Assembly (NCBI RefSeq): GCF_016808095.1
Contig: NC_068972.1
Span: forward strand, 27,644,289 to 27,708,288
From: Vigna angularis
Lineage: Eukaryota > Streptophyta > Magnoliopsida > Fabales > Fabaceae
Length of the DNA: 64,000 nt
Reading direction: 5' to 3'
The notes under the pieces are model-generated. The model was not told the DNA's origin. It was given only the letters and a program-made list of their open reading frames with translations, and ran no database searches. Below, piece by piece: positions 43,190-53,751 of this stretch (positions are counted from its first letter, which is position 1; the number at the start of each line of letters is the position of its first letter). A program made the position numbers and the translations under genes.

Positions 43190-43692
43190 CAAGCATTTAT
43201 TGTGATTCGACTACATTAATTGTACATTCAATTAATTGCATTGATATAAAGAGAAATCCTTCTTTGCTGATCGGTTGAAAAGCGACAATCCCAATCCAAA
43301 CCTCGTTGATCAGCTTCATATCAACCCCCTTGACTGTGTTACAAAAAGTTTCATCACTCATCAATGAGAAGTCCTTGATGACCAATCCAAATTTGAAAGA
43401 GAAAGCCTTCTTTGCTGATCGGTTGAAAAACGACAATCCCAATCCAAAGCTCGTTGATCAGCTTCATATCAACCCCTTTGATTGTGTTACAAAAAGTTTC
43501 ATCACTCATCTTTAAGTTGGAGTAGAACACGCTCACCAGTTTCAGATATCTGTGAGCAACCACGGTTTTAATCTTTCTTAGAATAAAAAGCTTTCGTCGA
43601 GTGTCTTCATCACTAATTCAACCTGTAAGATTAGCATTCCTTGCAATCCGGGCAACCTTCCATTTTCTTCTTGATGATGATGAAGAAGCCAT
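43190..43692 (-). pseudogene. Second-family plant transposon protein-like gene, N-terminal copy
   Basis: ATG 43692 (MASSSSSRRKWKVARIARNA), an in-frame TGA near 43617, then HRYLKLVSVFYSNLKMSDET, NTIKGVDMKLINELWIGIVV and ISKEGFLFQIWIGHQGLL. A 148-bp tandem duplication (units from 43260 and 43408) repeats the SDET to GFLF part. Related to 33627-33857 but longer. Its upstream side (43855-43990) carries the AATTTCTAAAGGGTTCGACG segment in two copies, related to the palindromes at 33417. Confidence 0.6.
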
Positions 43693-44390
43693 TTCTGATC
43701 AGATTCTGGAACGTCTTTCTTATTTCTAGGGTTTGTAAATCTTCAGTTTAGAAAACACTGAGTGCATTTTCAAATCTAGTATTTATAAAGTTGTGCACCA
43801 AAACTTTATCAGTTTCAGGCCTAACTAAAATTTTCAATCTTATATATCCCAATAAAATAATTTCAGCAACGATGAATTTCTAAAGGGTTCGATGTTTTAT
43901 TATGCGGTTGAAGTTGAACTCTAACAATATAAGGATTGACTTGATGGGCAACGAATTTCTAAAGGGTTCGACGCTTTATTATGCGGAACTCTGACAATAT
44001 AAGGATTGACTTGATGGGCAATAGAGTAGTTGGGCAACTCCCAGCATTTTCTTTAAATACAATTTCGGATCCTTTGGAACTACCCTTTGAAAACCTACAC
44101 TACAGAGCTTCCGTAACCAAATTCATGTTAACTTTTTCCTTAGGGTTTCCATTAGTTCCTCTACTAAACCAAGACATTTCTTTGTTAACGATGAAGGCAT
44201 GGTGGAAATTCTGAGGAAAATGTTAACACTTATGAATTTCAAAAACATTCTCCATTGTTTTTCTAGGTTTTTTTATTTAATTCTTGTGTTTTTTTATGCA
44301 GTTTCTTGTTCATGTAAAAGTCGTCGTATAGTTTGATTAAATCTATCATGTATCATTGTCAGAAACAAAATTCTTAAACCCTTCCTATAA
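43693..44390. promoter_or_regulatory. Region between divergent second-family genes
   Basis: Upstream DNA of both the minus-strand copy at 43692 and the plus-strand gene at 44391. A TTTAAATACA TATA-like site near 44052, followed by a 5' UTR-like segment, matches 32138-32490. A duplicated ~65-bp segment with TTCGATGTTTTATTATGCGG lies at 43870-43990. Promoter role inferred. Confidence 0.4.
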
Positions 44391-44876
44391 ATGTCTAAAT
44401 CCTGTTCTCAAATGGCTTCTTCATCTTCACGGTGTGGAAAGAAGGCTGCACACTTTCTAAGAAATCCTAGTCCAAATGGGTGGATCAGTGATGACGAAGA
44501 ACGATACAAATTTGGATGTTATAGAAAACTCTTCGAGGTGGTCCCTCACAAGTTCTTGGATGTGGAATTATTCAGAAGGGAGGGGTTTATCTTTCAAGAA
44601 TGGCTTGTAGATGTTGGTCTTCTAAAGTTTGTAGAAATGACCGGTAATTGTTATCCTGACCTGGTACAGGTCTTCTACCACAATCTGAAGGTTGTCGATG
44701 GTGTTATATGCTCTTGGGTGAAAGGTGTCGATATTAAAATTCATGATGAAATATGGCTATCTTTTACTAGTCTCAAAGCAGAAGGCTTCATGTCTCATGA
44801 AAGAAATTCTGAACTCAACCAATGGACCAATAAGAAGAAAATTTATAAGGAATATCCGAGAAGTCCAAAAGGCTAA
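44391..44876 (+). pseudogene. Second-family plant transposon protein-like gene, 5' part
   Basis: Open frame of 161 codons. The start may be ATG 44391 or the second ATG at 44412 (MASSSSRCGKKAAHF), which matches the other copies. Visible: HKFLDVELFRREGFIFQEWL, NCYPDLVQVFYHNLKVVDGV and VKGVDIKIHDEIWLSF. A frameshift near 44876 moves the rest (YLLDGLKMEEKMCAFVLTWV) to another frame, which runs into the insertion of element D at 44957. The 3' part resumes at 62052. Function unknown; family assignment by remembered motif pattern. Confidence 0.6.
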
Positions 44877-44952
44877 AGGTATACAAGCCGTATCTACTTG
44901 ATGGTTTGAAAATGGAAGAAAAAATGTGTGCTTTTGTACTTACTTGGGTAAT

Positions 44953-44957
44953 ACTAC
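44953..44957 (+). repeat. Left target-site duplication ACTAC of element D
   Basis: ACTAC here and at 62047-62051. Reading across one copy restores the open frame of the split gene. Confidence 0.9.
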
Positions 44958-46284
44958 TGATGACAAATTTATGAACACCGAAAAACGGCGCCACAAACTT
45001 GTTTAACCCTCGGCAAGTGTGACCAAATCGTATCAAGTAATAAACTCGGTAAGACCAAGTATCGTTCTCCCAAAGGACTCACGACCTAGTTAGTTATATG
45101 ATTTGTTGATTATTTAAGACTTGTGAACAACTGATTGTAGGTTTTAAATGCAAAAGACAATAATTAAACATGTATGCATGAATTTGATCAATGGAAAAGA
45201 GGAAATCAAACACTTTAATGAATTAGATGGATGAGTATGTTGTTGGGGTAATCAATTTCATCTTATCCACTCTCATATACTTTAGGAATTCATCATTCTT
45301 TTCATCAATGTTAATGCCACTCTCTAAATCACCTTGCAAGAAGGCATATCCTTAATTACGAGTTCATACAATTCCTAGCATCCCTAATAATTAATTCTGA
45401 AGTGCAGAAGCTTAACGGCAACCAACCTTCATATTCCTATGCCTAGGCAATATGCTATTGGGAGAAATTCCTCGCATCTAGATTTCCCTGTACGTTCCCA
45501 TATCGACAAAATCAATAATCATGGCATTGAATGAGTTAAACAATGCAAGCTTTAAGCAAGGAGGAAAAACCCTAACTAATGATGAAAGAAATCATGTATC
45601 TTAAAATAAGACGTTAAAACATAAACTCCATATATGAGAGTTTGACAAGACTACATTGATTCCCCAACAACAATACAAGGTTTAGTTCACCATATTCATG
45701 GTGAAACTAGATGAACAATAATGAAAGAATGAAAGATAGAACCCTAGAAAGATGAGAAGGTAGCCTAAGCATCCAAGATCTTCCTCCAAGGGGTGGAAAA
45801 GTGTGTGTTTGCTTCGTCTCCAGCCAAAGATACAAACCCTAGGAAGTCCTAAAGCTTATATAATATTCGTAATATTACAGAAAAGTGGGCCTAAGCCCAA
45901 AAGACCATCGCTCAACGGTAAACTGCTGCTCAGCGATACTAGCGCAAAGACAATTTTTACCTCAGCTGCATTTTCACCCCTCAACGGAGCCAACGGGTGT
46001 TTCTGAGTGCCGCTGAGCGATAAACTGCCGCTGAGCGGTACTTGCGGCTTCTCCTTTTGCACTTTTTGAGTTCTTTTCTGATTCCATCTCTATCCTTTTT
46101 CACTTCTTTCACCAAATTCACCTTAAAATCTGCATAAAACATTGAAATCAAGCATAAACCTGTCCAGCTCTCTTATTTCCAAAAATATGAACAAAAGCAT
46201 GATTCCAAGCTAGTTTCTAAGTGTTAAAGGTTGCTTTTAGCATCAATTTTAAGCATGAAAATAACAGTTTTTCAACTGTTATCA
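44958..46284 (-). repeat. 3' LTR of element D
   Basis: 1327 bp, plus-strand edges TGATGACAAATTTATG and TTCAACTGTTATCA. Fossil primer-binding site at 44978-44993. CCGCTNAGCGG-type boxes at about 45905-46042. It shows what the interrupted 5' LTR looked like. Confidence 0.85.
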
Positions 46285-46297
46285 CAACCCCAAACTT
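46285..46297 (-). other. Polypurine tract of element D
   Basis: Minus-strand AAGTTTGGGGTTG beside the LTR start. Confidence 0.75.
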
Positions 46298-47948
46298 AGA
46301 ACTTTGCTTGTCCTCAAGCAAACAAGATGTAACTCAATCTTCTACCAATCAATACAATGGTTTAATCCATTCAAAAATCTTCTTTTCAAGATAAGTAAAA
46401 ACTTCAATTAAGCTCATGACAAAGACTTCAATCAAGACATACACATGCTTTAGCGTTCACAAAGTCACTTAATATCCAACAAATGCTATTTTTCATGAAT
46501 TATCAATCAACTAAGCATGGATGTTCATGTGCTCATGGAATATTTCCTCACTAAGTAAAGTGTTTCACTCAAATACAAGTGTATAAGAGGTAATCACTCA
46601 TTCGCTCTACTATCACAATGTCACATGAATTGACTTTGCCTTTCATTTAACCACAATCAAATAAATTCAGAAGCATGCATCCTCACAAGGACTTTTCAAT
46701 GGCTTATAATGTGGCTGGGCTAACAAGAAAATTGGTTTTTCTAGATCACAAAACCCTTGAGTTAAGAGAATCATATAAACATAACCATTCTTACATTTCC
46801 CCAACTTTCTTTTGCATTGAGCTTTGCTTTTTCTTTTCTTTTCTTTCTCTTTTTCTTTCTCTTTTCACATACTTAATTCTTAGCTCTTAGCTCAATGCTT
46901 TCAATTTCCCTTTCTATTTTCCAACAACCCCAAACTTGAACATTTGTCAATACCACAAAATATTTTCTACTTAACTCAAGGTAAAGCTTTTCAACAAGGG
47001 TTTGCAAATCATGTTCAAGGCTAGGGGTTCAAAGGATAGAATATATAGTGTTCTCTTTTAGTGGCTCATTTCATGAAATTGGCTAATACAAGGGTTACCA
47101 ACAAATGGCCTTGATCATATGATGCAAACAAGCTAGTAATTCAATCATAGAAAACCTGGGCAAAGTCATTCATGCTTTCAAAGTAATACTCAATCACAAA
47201 AACTCTAGAGCTCAAAACGTCACATATAAGCTCATTCACATTTCACATGTACACATCCTGCTTATTATCATAATCACAACCATAACATCATGCATTTGTT
47301 CACAAAGCTTGTGAATCATCTGTATAAGCATATAATGTGCACATCTCAACATCAATCAATATCAAAGCATCATCAAGCATTACTTATCAAACACCAATCA
47401 TAAGCAAACCATCATAACAGACAAAGTTTCCAATTAAGTACATCAAACCCTATTCTAAAAACAAAAGTGAATGATAAAACAAATCCTGCTCTAGTGCTTT
47501 GAAAAACTCAGCCCCATCAATGATGCTCTCTCCCAACCCCAAACTTAGATGGAAAACTAGTGAGAAAGTGAGTGGAAGGGAGATTTTCTAAAGAGGAATG
47601 AAAGGAAAAATGTAGAGAACCTTTGGAAAAGTGTTTAGGAGTGTGTGTGCAGAGAAGAATCTGAAAATAGAGGCCAAAGCGTGACTTAGGGTATAAAAAT
47701 ACCCTAATGGGCTCGGGTTCCGCTAAGGGGCAACCTAAGCCTAACCTGCGATACCACCGCTCAACGGCAGTTTGTCGCTCAGCGACACTTTCATGATGTG
47801 CTTTTCTTCTTCCTAGCTTAACCTAGGTGCCTCCTACTCATGCCCCTCACTTGCTCCCTGCAATTAAATTCTCAGATCACTCATATATTCAGTCCCTATC
47901 ATGCAACTAAAGTAGAATCAAAACAAACAATACAGATAAAATCAATCA
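46298..47948 (-). repeat. 3' noncoding and promoter-like region of D, env module deleted
   Basis: 46298-47480 equals the 3' noncoding region of C and E. At about 47485-47515 it jumps to the 5' UTR side of the env module (CTCTCCCAACCCCAAAC), so env-position ORF and intron are lost. 47690-47800 holds GGGTATAAAAATACCC, GGGCTCGGGTTCCGC and decayed CCGCTCAACGG boxes. Confidence 0.65.
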
Positions 47949-47998
47949 ACTGGGTTGCCTCCCAGGTAGCGCTTGTTTAACGTCACGAGCCTGACCCA
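47949..47998 (-). repeat. Motif M, downstream copy in D
   Basis: Plus-strand ACTGGGTTGCCTCCCAGG, TAGCGCTTGTTTAACGTCAC. Confidence 0.7.
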
Positions 47999-48007
47999 AA
48001 ATCCTCC

Positions 48008-48118
48008 AACACCCTTCAGTAGATGCAAATCTTTCTTACCAATACCCATCAGTAGGTGTATACAAACATAGTATCCTTCAGTAGATACTCTTCCGCCTAA
48101 CATCCATCAGTAGATGTA
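48008..48118 (-). other. Hairpin array with fixed loop, element D
   Basis: Plus-strand stems at 48008-48026 (weak), 48041-48060 (AATACC/GGTGTA), 48070-48089 (AGTATC/GATACT) and 48099-48118 (ACATC/GATGT). Loops CATCAGTA or CTTCAGTA. Confidence 0.6.
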
Positions 48119-48195
48119 AACCCTATAACAAACTTATAACAAAAAAAATACCCAAAAGATCAAAATTGCATCACCAAACCAAAAAATAAAAGTTC

Positions 48196-49106
48196 TTAAA
48201 TCACTAGGTTGCCTCCCAGCAAGCGCTCTTTTAACGTCACTAGCTTGACCCAATAAAACTCAAGTTCTTTCTTCTTTTTCTTCTTTCTACTGAACTTCTT
48301 CAGGAATTTGATAAAACCAGGAACCTGTTGCAGTGTCTCAATCAGAGGAACTTTAATCTCCAATTTCTTGAAGATTTCCATAAAGCACTTAAATTTCTTT
48401 TCCTTCCTATGATTCTTCTTTAGATGAGGATGGGATTTTTCATATGATTCCTTCTTCTTTCCTCTCATCTTCTTTTTCTTACTTTTCCTCTCCCTAAATT
48501 TTCTCTTTTTCTTTTCTCTTATTTTTTTCTTCCCTTCTCTTTTTCTTCTCAACTTCTTTATTTGCACACAAATTTTCTTTCTCTCTTCTCTCTCAACCAC
48601 TTCTTTTTCTTTTTCTTCATCTTTATCTTTCTCACTCAACTCTTCTTTTTCTTTTCTCTCTATCTTTTCCTCATCTCTCCCTATTTTTTCTCAGCAAAAA
48701 TCTTGTCACTTTCAGTGACAATGGCTTGACCTTCCTCCTTAAGGTTAACTTCAGTATTAACCTTAACGTTCAATCTCTGACTAATGTAACGAAGGTGCAT
48801 CTCCATCCTTTTACATGATGCTTCAATGCTTTTCTAAGTAGAGATGGAATTTTTCAAAAATCGTTGAAGGGTGTCATCCAAACTTTCTGATAGAGAGGAT
48901 TGATGCTGCCATTGTTGTGGTGGCGGCCTATCAAATTCTTCGGCAGCTTGAGTGCTTTTGTGATGACAATTAGATATCTGTATGTACTGTTGAAGTGCGT
49001 CTTCCAACGTTGTCCTTCTTCCCGATGGAGAGGGTTGTTGCTGCCATTGTTGTGGTGATTGATTCTTAAATTGTTCGACAGCTTGCCAAAATTGACTTTG
49101 ATCCAT
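48196..49106 (-). pseudogene. gag C-terminal-like ORF of element D, broken
   Basis: Same protein as in A and B (MDQSQFWQAVEQFKNQSPQQ, LDDTLQRFLKN, KLEIKVPLIETLQQVPG). A TAG at 48834 replaces the CAG of A and B just after LKNSIST. A frameshift at about 48690 puts the Lys/Glu-rich half (open 48639 to 48196) in another frame. It lacks capsid core, knuckle and protease like its relatives. Confidence 0.75.
48202..48253 (-). repeat. Motif M, upstream copy in D
   Basis: Plus-strand AGGTTGCCTCCCAGCAAGCG then TTTTAACGTCACTAGC, overlapping the gag-like frame end. Confidence 0.7.
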
Positions 49107-49289
49107 GCTTGAGTGAGGTTCCCACCAGTGGTTGAAATTACCTTAGTAGAATTGAGTGCCCATATAGTTAAATTATTGTCCGGATTGCATCCTGCAAACA
49201 TTAGGCACAAAACTCTAGAAAATCTTTGTTAGCACAAAAAGATAGAGAAGATAGATAAAAAATATCATAGGAAATAATTGAAAAGATAG

Positions 49290-49505
49290 GAAGATAGGAA
49301 ATAAAAACAGAAAAATAAAAACAGAAAATAAAATAAAAATAAAAACAGAAAATAAAATAAAATAAAAACAGAAAATAAAATAAAATAAAATAATAACCGA
49401 AAAAATAAAATAAAATAATAACCGAAAAATAAAAACAGAAAAACAAAAAAATAGAAAACAGAAAATAAAAACAGAAAATAAAAACAGAAAATAAAAACAA
49501 AAAAC
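49290..49505 (-). repeat. A-rich leader tract of element D
   Basis: Long run of AAAACAGAAAATAAAA-type repeats before the primer-binding site. Phe-rich minus-strand frames here are artefacts. Confidence 0.75.
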
Positions 49506-49588
49506 AAAAATTCGAAATTTAAATTTAAAATTCAAAAACAAGTCAAAGATAATCAATAATCACACAAATAAACTAGTTAAACCACGAG

Positions 49589-49606
49589 TCCCCGGCAACG
49601 GCGCCA
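49589..49606 (-). other. Primer-binding site of element D (tRNA-Asp)
   Basis: Perfect minus-strand TGGCGCCGTTGCCGGGGA. Confidence 0.85.
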
Positions 49607-49612
49607 AAAACT

Positions 49613-50081
49613 TGATGACAAATTTATGAACACCGAAAAACGGCGCCCCAAACTTGTTTAACCCTCGGCAAGTGTGACCAAATCCTATCAAGTAATAAAC
49701 TCGGTAAGACCAAGTATCGTTTTCCCAAAGGACTCACGGCCTAGTTAGTTATATGATTTGTTGATTATTTAAGACTTGTGAACAACTGATTGTAGGTTTT
49801 AAAAGCAAAAGACAATAATTAAACATGTATGCATGAATTTGATCAATGGAAAAGAGGAAATCAAACACTTTATTGAATTAGATGGATGAGTATGTTGTTG
49901 GGGTAATCAATTTCATCTTATCCACTCTCATATACTTTAGGAATTCATCATTCTTTTCATCAATGTTAATGCCACTCTCTAAATCACCTTGCAAGAAGGC
50001 ATATCCTTAATTACGAGTTCATACAATTCCTAGCATCCCTAATAATTAATTCTGAAGTGCAGAAGCTTAACGGCAACCAAC
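49613..50081 (-). repeat. 5' LTR of element D, first piece
   Basis: Near-identical to 44958-45426, ending at CGGCAACCAAC, where E is inserted. Continues at 59325 and 61328. Confidence 0.85.
50077..50081 (+). repeat. Left target-site duplication CCAAC of element E
   Basis: CCAAC at 50077-50081 and 59320-59324. The empty site is seen in D's other LTR as GGCAACCAACCTTCAT. Confidence 0.9.
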
Positions 50082-51366
50082 TGATGACAAATTTATGAAC
50101 ACCGAAAACGGCGCCACAAACTTGTTTAACAATCGGCAAGTGTGACCGAATCGTATCAAGTAATAAAACTAGGTAAGACCAAGTATCGTTTTCTCAAAGG
50201 ACTCACGGCCTAGTTAGTTATCTGATTTGTTGATTATTTAAGACTTGTGAACGATTGATTGTAGGTTTTTAAATGCAAAAGACAGTAATTAAATATGTAT
50301 GCATGAATGTGATCAATGGCAAAAAGAGTAAAACAAACACGGAATGAATTATATGGATGAGTATGTTGTTGGGGTTATCAATTTCATCTTATCCACTCTC
50401 ATATACTTTAGGAATTCATCAATCTTTTCATCAATGTTAATGCCACTCTCTAAATTACCTTGTCAAGAAGGCCTATCCTTAATTACGAGTTCATACAATT
50501 CCTAGCATTCCTAGTAATTAGTTCTGAAGTGTAGGAGCTTAAAGGCAACCAATACGCTATTGGGAGAAATTCCCCGGATCTAGACTTCCCCGTACGTTCC
50601 CATATCGACAAAATCAATGATCATGACAATGAATGAGTTAAACAATGCAAGCATTAAGCAAAGAGGAAAAACCCTAACTACTGATGAAAGAAAGCATGTA
50701 TCTCAAATAAGATGTTTAAACACAAATTCCATATATGAGAGTTTCACAAGATTACATTGATCCCCCAACAACAATACAGGGTTTAGTTCACCATATTCAT
50801 GGTTAATCTAGATGAACAATAATGAAAGAATGAAAGATAAAACCCTAGAAAGGTAGAGAGGTAGCCTGAGCATCCAAGATCTTCCTTCAAAGGGGTGGAA
50901 AAGAGAGTGTTTGCTTCGTCCCAGCCAAAGATACAAACCCTAGGAAAACCTAAAGCTTATATACTATTCGTAAAATACAGAAAATTAGGCCCAAGCCCAA
51001 AATAGTGTCGCTCAGCGGTAAACTACCGCTCAACGATAAGTGTGCGAGCTCGATTCTTCCCCTCAACGGAGCTAACGTGGGTTTTTGAGTGTCGCTCAGC
51101 GGTAAACTACCGCTAAGCGGTGGTTACGGCTTCTCCTTTTGCACTTTTTGATGTCTTTTCTGATTCCCTTTCTGTTCTTCTTCACTTCTTTCACCAAATT
51201 CACCTTAAAACCTGCATAAAACACTGAAATCAAGCATAAACCTGTCCAGCTCTCTTATTTCTGAAAATATAACCAAAAACATGATTTCAAGCTAGTTTCT
51301 AAGTGTTAAAGGTTGCTTTTAGTATCAAATTTAATCATGAAAATAATAGTTTTGCAACTGTTATCA
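50082..51366 (-). repeat. 3' LTR of element E
   Basis: 1285 bp; edges TGATGACAAATTTATG and TTGCAACTGTTATCA. Fossil primer-binding site 50102-50116. It differs from the 5' LTR by several substitutions and two indels in the CCGCT-box region, so E is not brand new. Confidence 0.9.
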
Positions 51367-51379
51367 CAACCCCAAACTT
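51367..51379 (-). other. Polypurine tract of element E
   Basis: Minus-strand AAGTTTGGGGTTG against the LTR. Confidence 0.8.
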
Positions 51380-52592
51380 AGAACTTTGCTTGTCCTCAAG
51401 CAAACAAAATGTAACTCAATCTTCTACCAATCTGTACAATGGTTCACTCATTCAAAAATCCTCTTTTCAAGATAAGTAAAAACTTCAGTCAAACTTATGA
51501 CAAAGATTTCAATCAAGATATGCACATGCTTTGGGTGTTCACAAAATCACTTAATATCCAACAAATGCTATTTTTCATGAATGATCAATCAACTAAGCAT
51601 GGATGTTCATGTGCTCATGGAATCTTTTCCTCACTAGGTAAAGTGTTTCTCTCAAACACAAGTGTATAAGAGGTAATCACTCATTCACTCTACTATCACA
51701 GTGTCATATGAATTGACTTTGCCTTTCATTTAACTACGATCAAATAAATTCACACGCATGCATCATCACAAGGACTTTTTCAATGGCTTATAATGTGGCT
51801 GGGCTAACAAGAAAATTGGTTTTTCTAGCTCACAAAACCCTTGAGTTAAGAGAATCATATAAACACAATCATTCTTACTTCCCAACTTTCCTTTGCATTG
51901 AGCTTTGCTTTTTCTTTTCTTTTCTTTCTCTTTTTATTTTTTTCTTTTCACATTCTTATTTCTTAGCTCTTAGCTCAATGCTTTCAATTTCCCTTTCTAT
52001 TTTCCAACAACCCCAAACTTGAACATTTATCAATACCACAAAATATTTTCTACTTAACTCAAGGTAAAGCTTTTTAGTAAGGGTTTTCAAATCATGTTCA
52101 AGGCTAAGGGTTCAAAGGATAGAACACAAAGTGTTCTCTTTTAGTGGCTAATTTCATGAAATTGGCTAATACAAGGGTTACCAACAAACGGCCTTGATCA
52201 TGTAATGCAAACAAGCAATTGATTCAATCATAGAAAACCTGGGCAAAGTTATTCATGCTTCCAAAGTAATAACACTCAAAGTAATAACTCTGGAGCTCAA
52301 AACCTCACATATAAGCTCATTCACATTTGACATACACATCCTTCTTAATATCACAATCACAATCATAATAACTTGCATTTGTTCACAAGGCTTGTGAACC
52401 ACCTGTATAAGCATGTAATGTGCACATCTCAACATCAATCCATATCAAAGCATCATCAAGCATTCCTTATCAAACATTCACAATCATAAGCAAACCATCA
52501 TAACAGATAAAGTTTCCAATTGAGTACATCAAACCCTATTCTAAAACACAAATAAATAAGTTCAGAAAACCAAACAAAAACATAAGTAAATC
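51380..52592 (-). repeat. 3' noncoding region of element E
   Basis: Same ~1.2 kb region as in A, C and D. Polypurine-like CCCCAAACTTGAAC near 52011; TGGCTTATAATGTGGCTG at about 51784. A small plus-strand frame over the latter is not supported. Confidence 0.65.
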
Positions 52593-52643
52593 AACTGGGT
52601 TGCCTCCTAGGTAGCACTTGTTTAACGTCACGAGCCTGATCCA
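52593..52643 (-). repeat. Motif M of element E
   Basis: A single copy, directly after the natural pol stop (TGA at 52649-52651). Plus-strand CAACTGGGTTGCCTCC, then TAACGTCACGAGCC. TGGG pairing is weakened by one change (CCTAGG). Confidence 0.7.
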
Positions 52644-52648
52644 AAATC

Positions 52649-53751
52649 TCAAGGGTCAACCAACTGCATCATTGTGGACAACTGTTGCACTTCTCCCCCT
52701 AAATAAGGTTTGAGACGTTGACCATTCACCACCCAGCTTCTTTGTGGATCATCAGCAGATGGATTAAATATTTCAATTGCTCCATGTGGATGCACTCATT
52801 TTACTACAAATGGTCCTGACCATTTTCTCTTCAATTTTCCAGGGAATATCTTCAATCTTGAATTGAATAATAGTACCTGTTGTCCTGGGTTAAAAACTTT
52901 ATTTACCAACTTTCTGTCATGATAGAATTTGATCTTATCTTTATAAGCCTTGGATGAATCATATGCATGTAATCGCATTTCTTCAAGCTCCAAAATCTGC
53001 CTTCTGCGTGTGCTTTGAGTTTCATGAGGATCAAAATTTAAAAATTTCAAAGCCCACAGCGCTTTATGCTCCAACTCTACTGGCAAATGACATGCTTTTC
53101 CATAGACTAATTGAAACGGTGATAATCCCATAGACGTCTTCATTGCCGTTCTATAAGCCCAAAGAGCATCATCCAGCTTTAGTGACCAATCCTTTCTTGA
53201 TGATGTCACTGTTTTTTCCAGGATCCTCTTTATTTCTCTGTTAGATACCTCAGCTTGTCCATTGGTTTGTGGATGATAAGGTGCAGCTACCTTATGTTTC
53301 ACTCCATAATGTTTGAGTACTTTTTCTAACTGATAATTGCAAAAATGAGATCCTCCATCACTAATCAACACTCTTGGAGTTCCAAAACGCGAAAATATCT
53401 GCCTCTTCAGAAATTTAATTACTATGCGAGCATCATTTTTAGGACAAGCCAATGCTTCCACCCATTTACTCACATAATCCACTGCCACCAAAATATACTC
53501 ATTGTTGAAAGATGAAGGAAAGGGTCCCACAAAGTCAATACCCCAACAATCAAAAATCTCAACCTCCAAAATGCCTTGTAATGGCATCTCATGACGTTTA
53601 GTGATCGTCCCTGCTCTTTGAAACTTATCACAATTTTTAGCATGATTATGAGCATCTTTAAATAAAGTTGGCCAATAAAATCCTGATTGAAGAACTTTTG
53701 CTGCTGTTCTTTCTCCACAAAATGTCCCCCGTAAGGTGAATCATGACAATG
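52649..53751 (-). pseudogene. Integrase of element E, with stops and a frameshift
   Basis: Continuation of pol after the TAG at 53752. The zinc-binding part begins in the old frame ([11 protein letters not shown]), then a frameshift near 53710 moves HAKNCDKF and the core to the frame open from 53587. Core motifs: [10 protein letters not shown] (first Asp), [15 protein letters not shown] (second Asp), [18 protein letters not shown] (Glu). The C-terminal WSGPF module follows, interrupted by TGA at 52796; the original end is TGA 52649. Integrase inserts the cDNA into the genome. Three lesions make this copy inactive unless read through. Confidence 0.85.
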
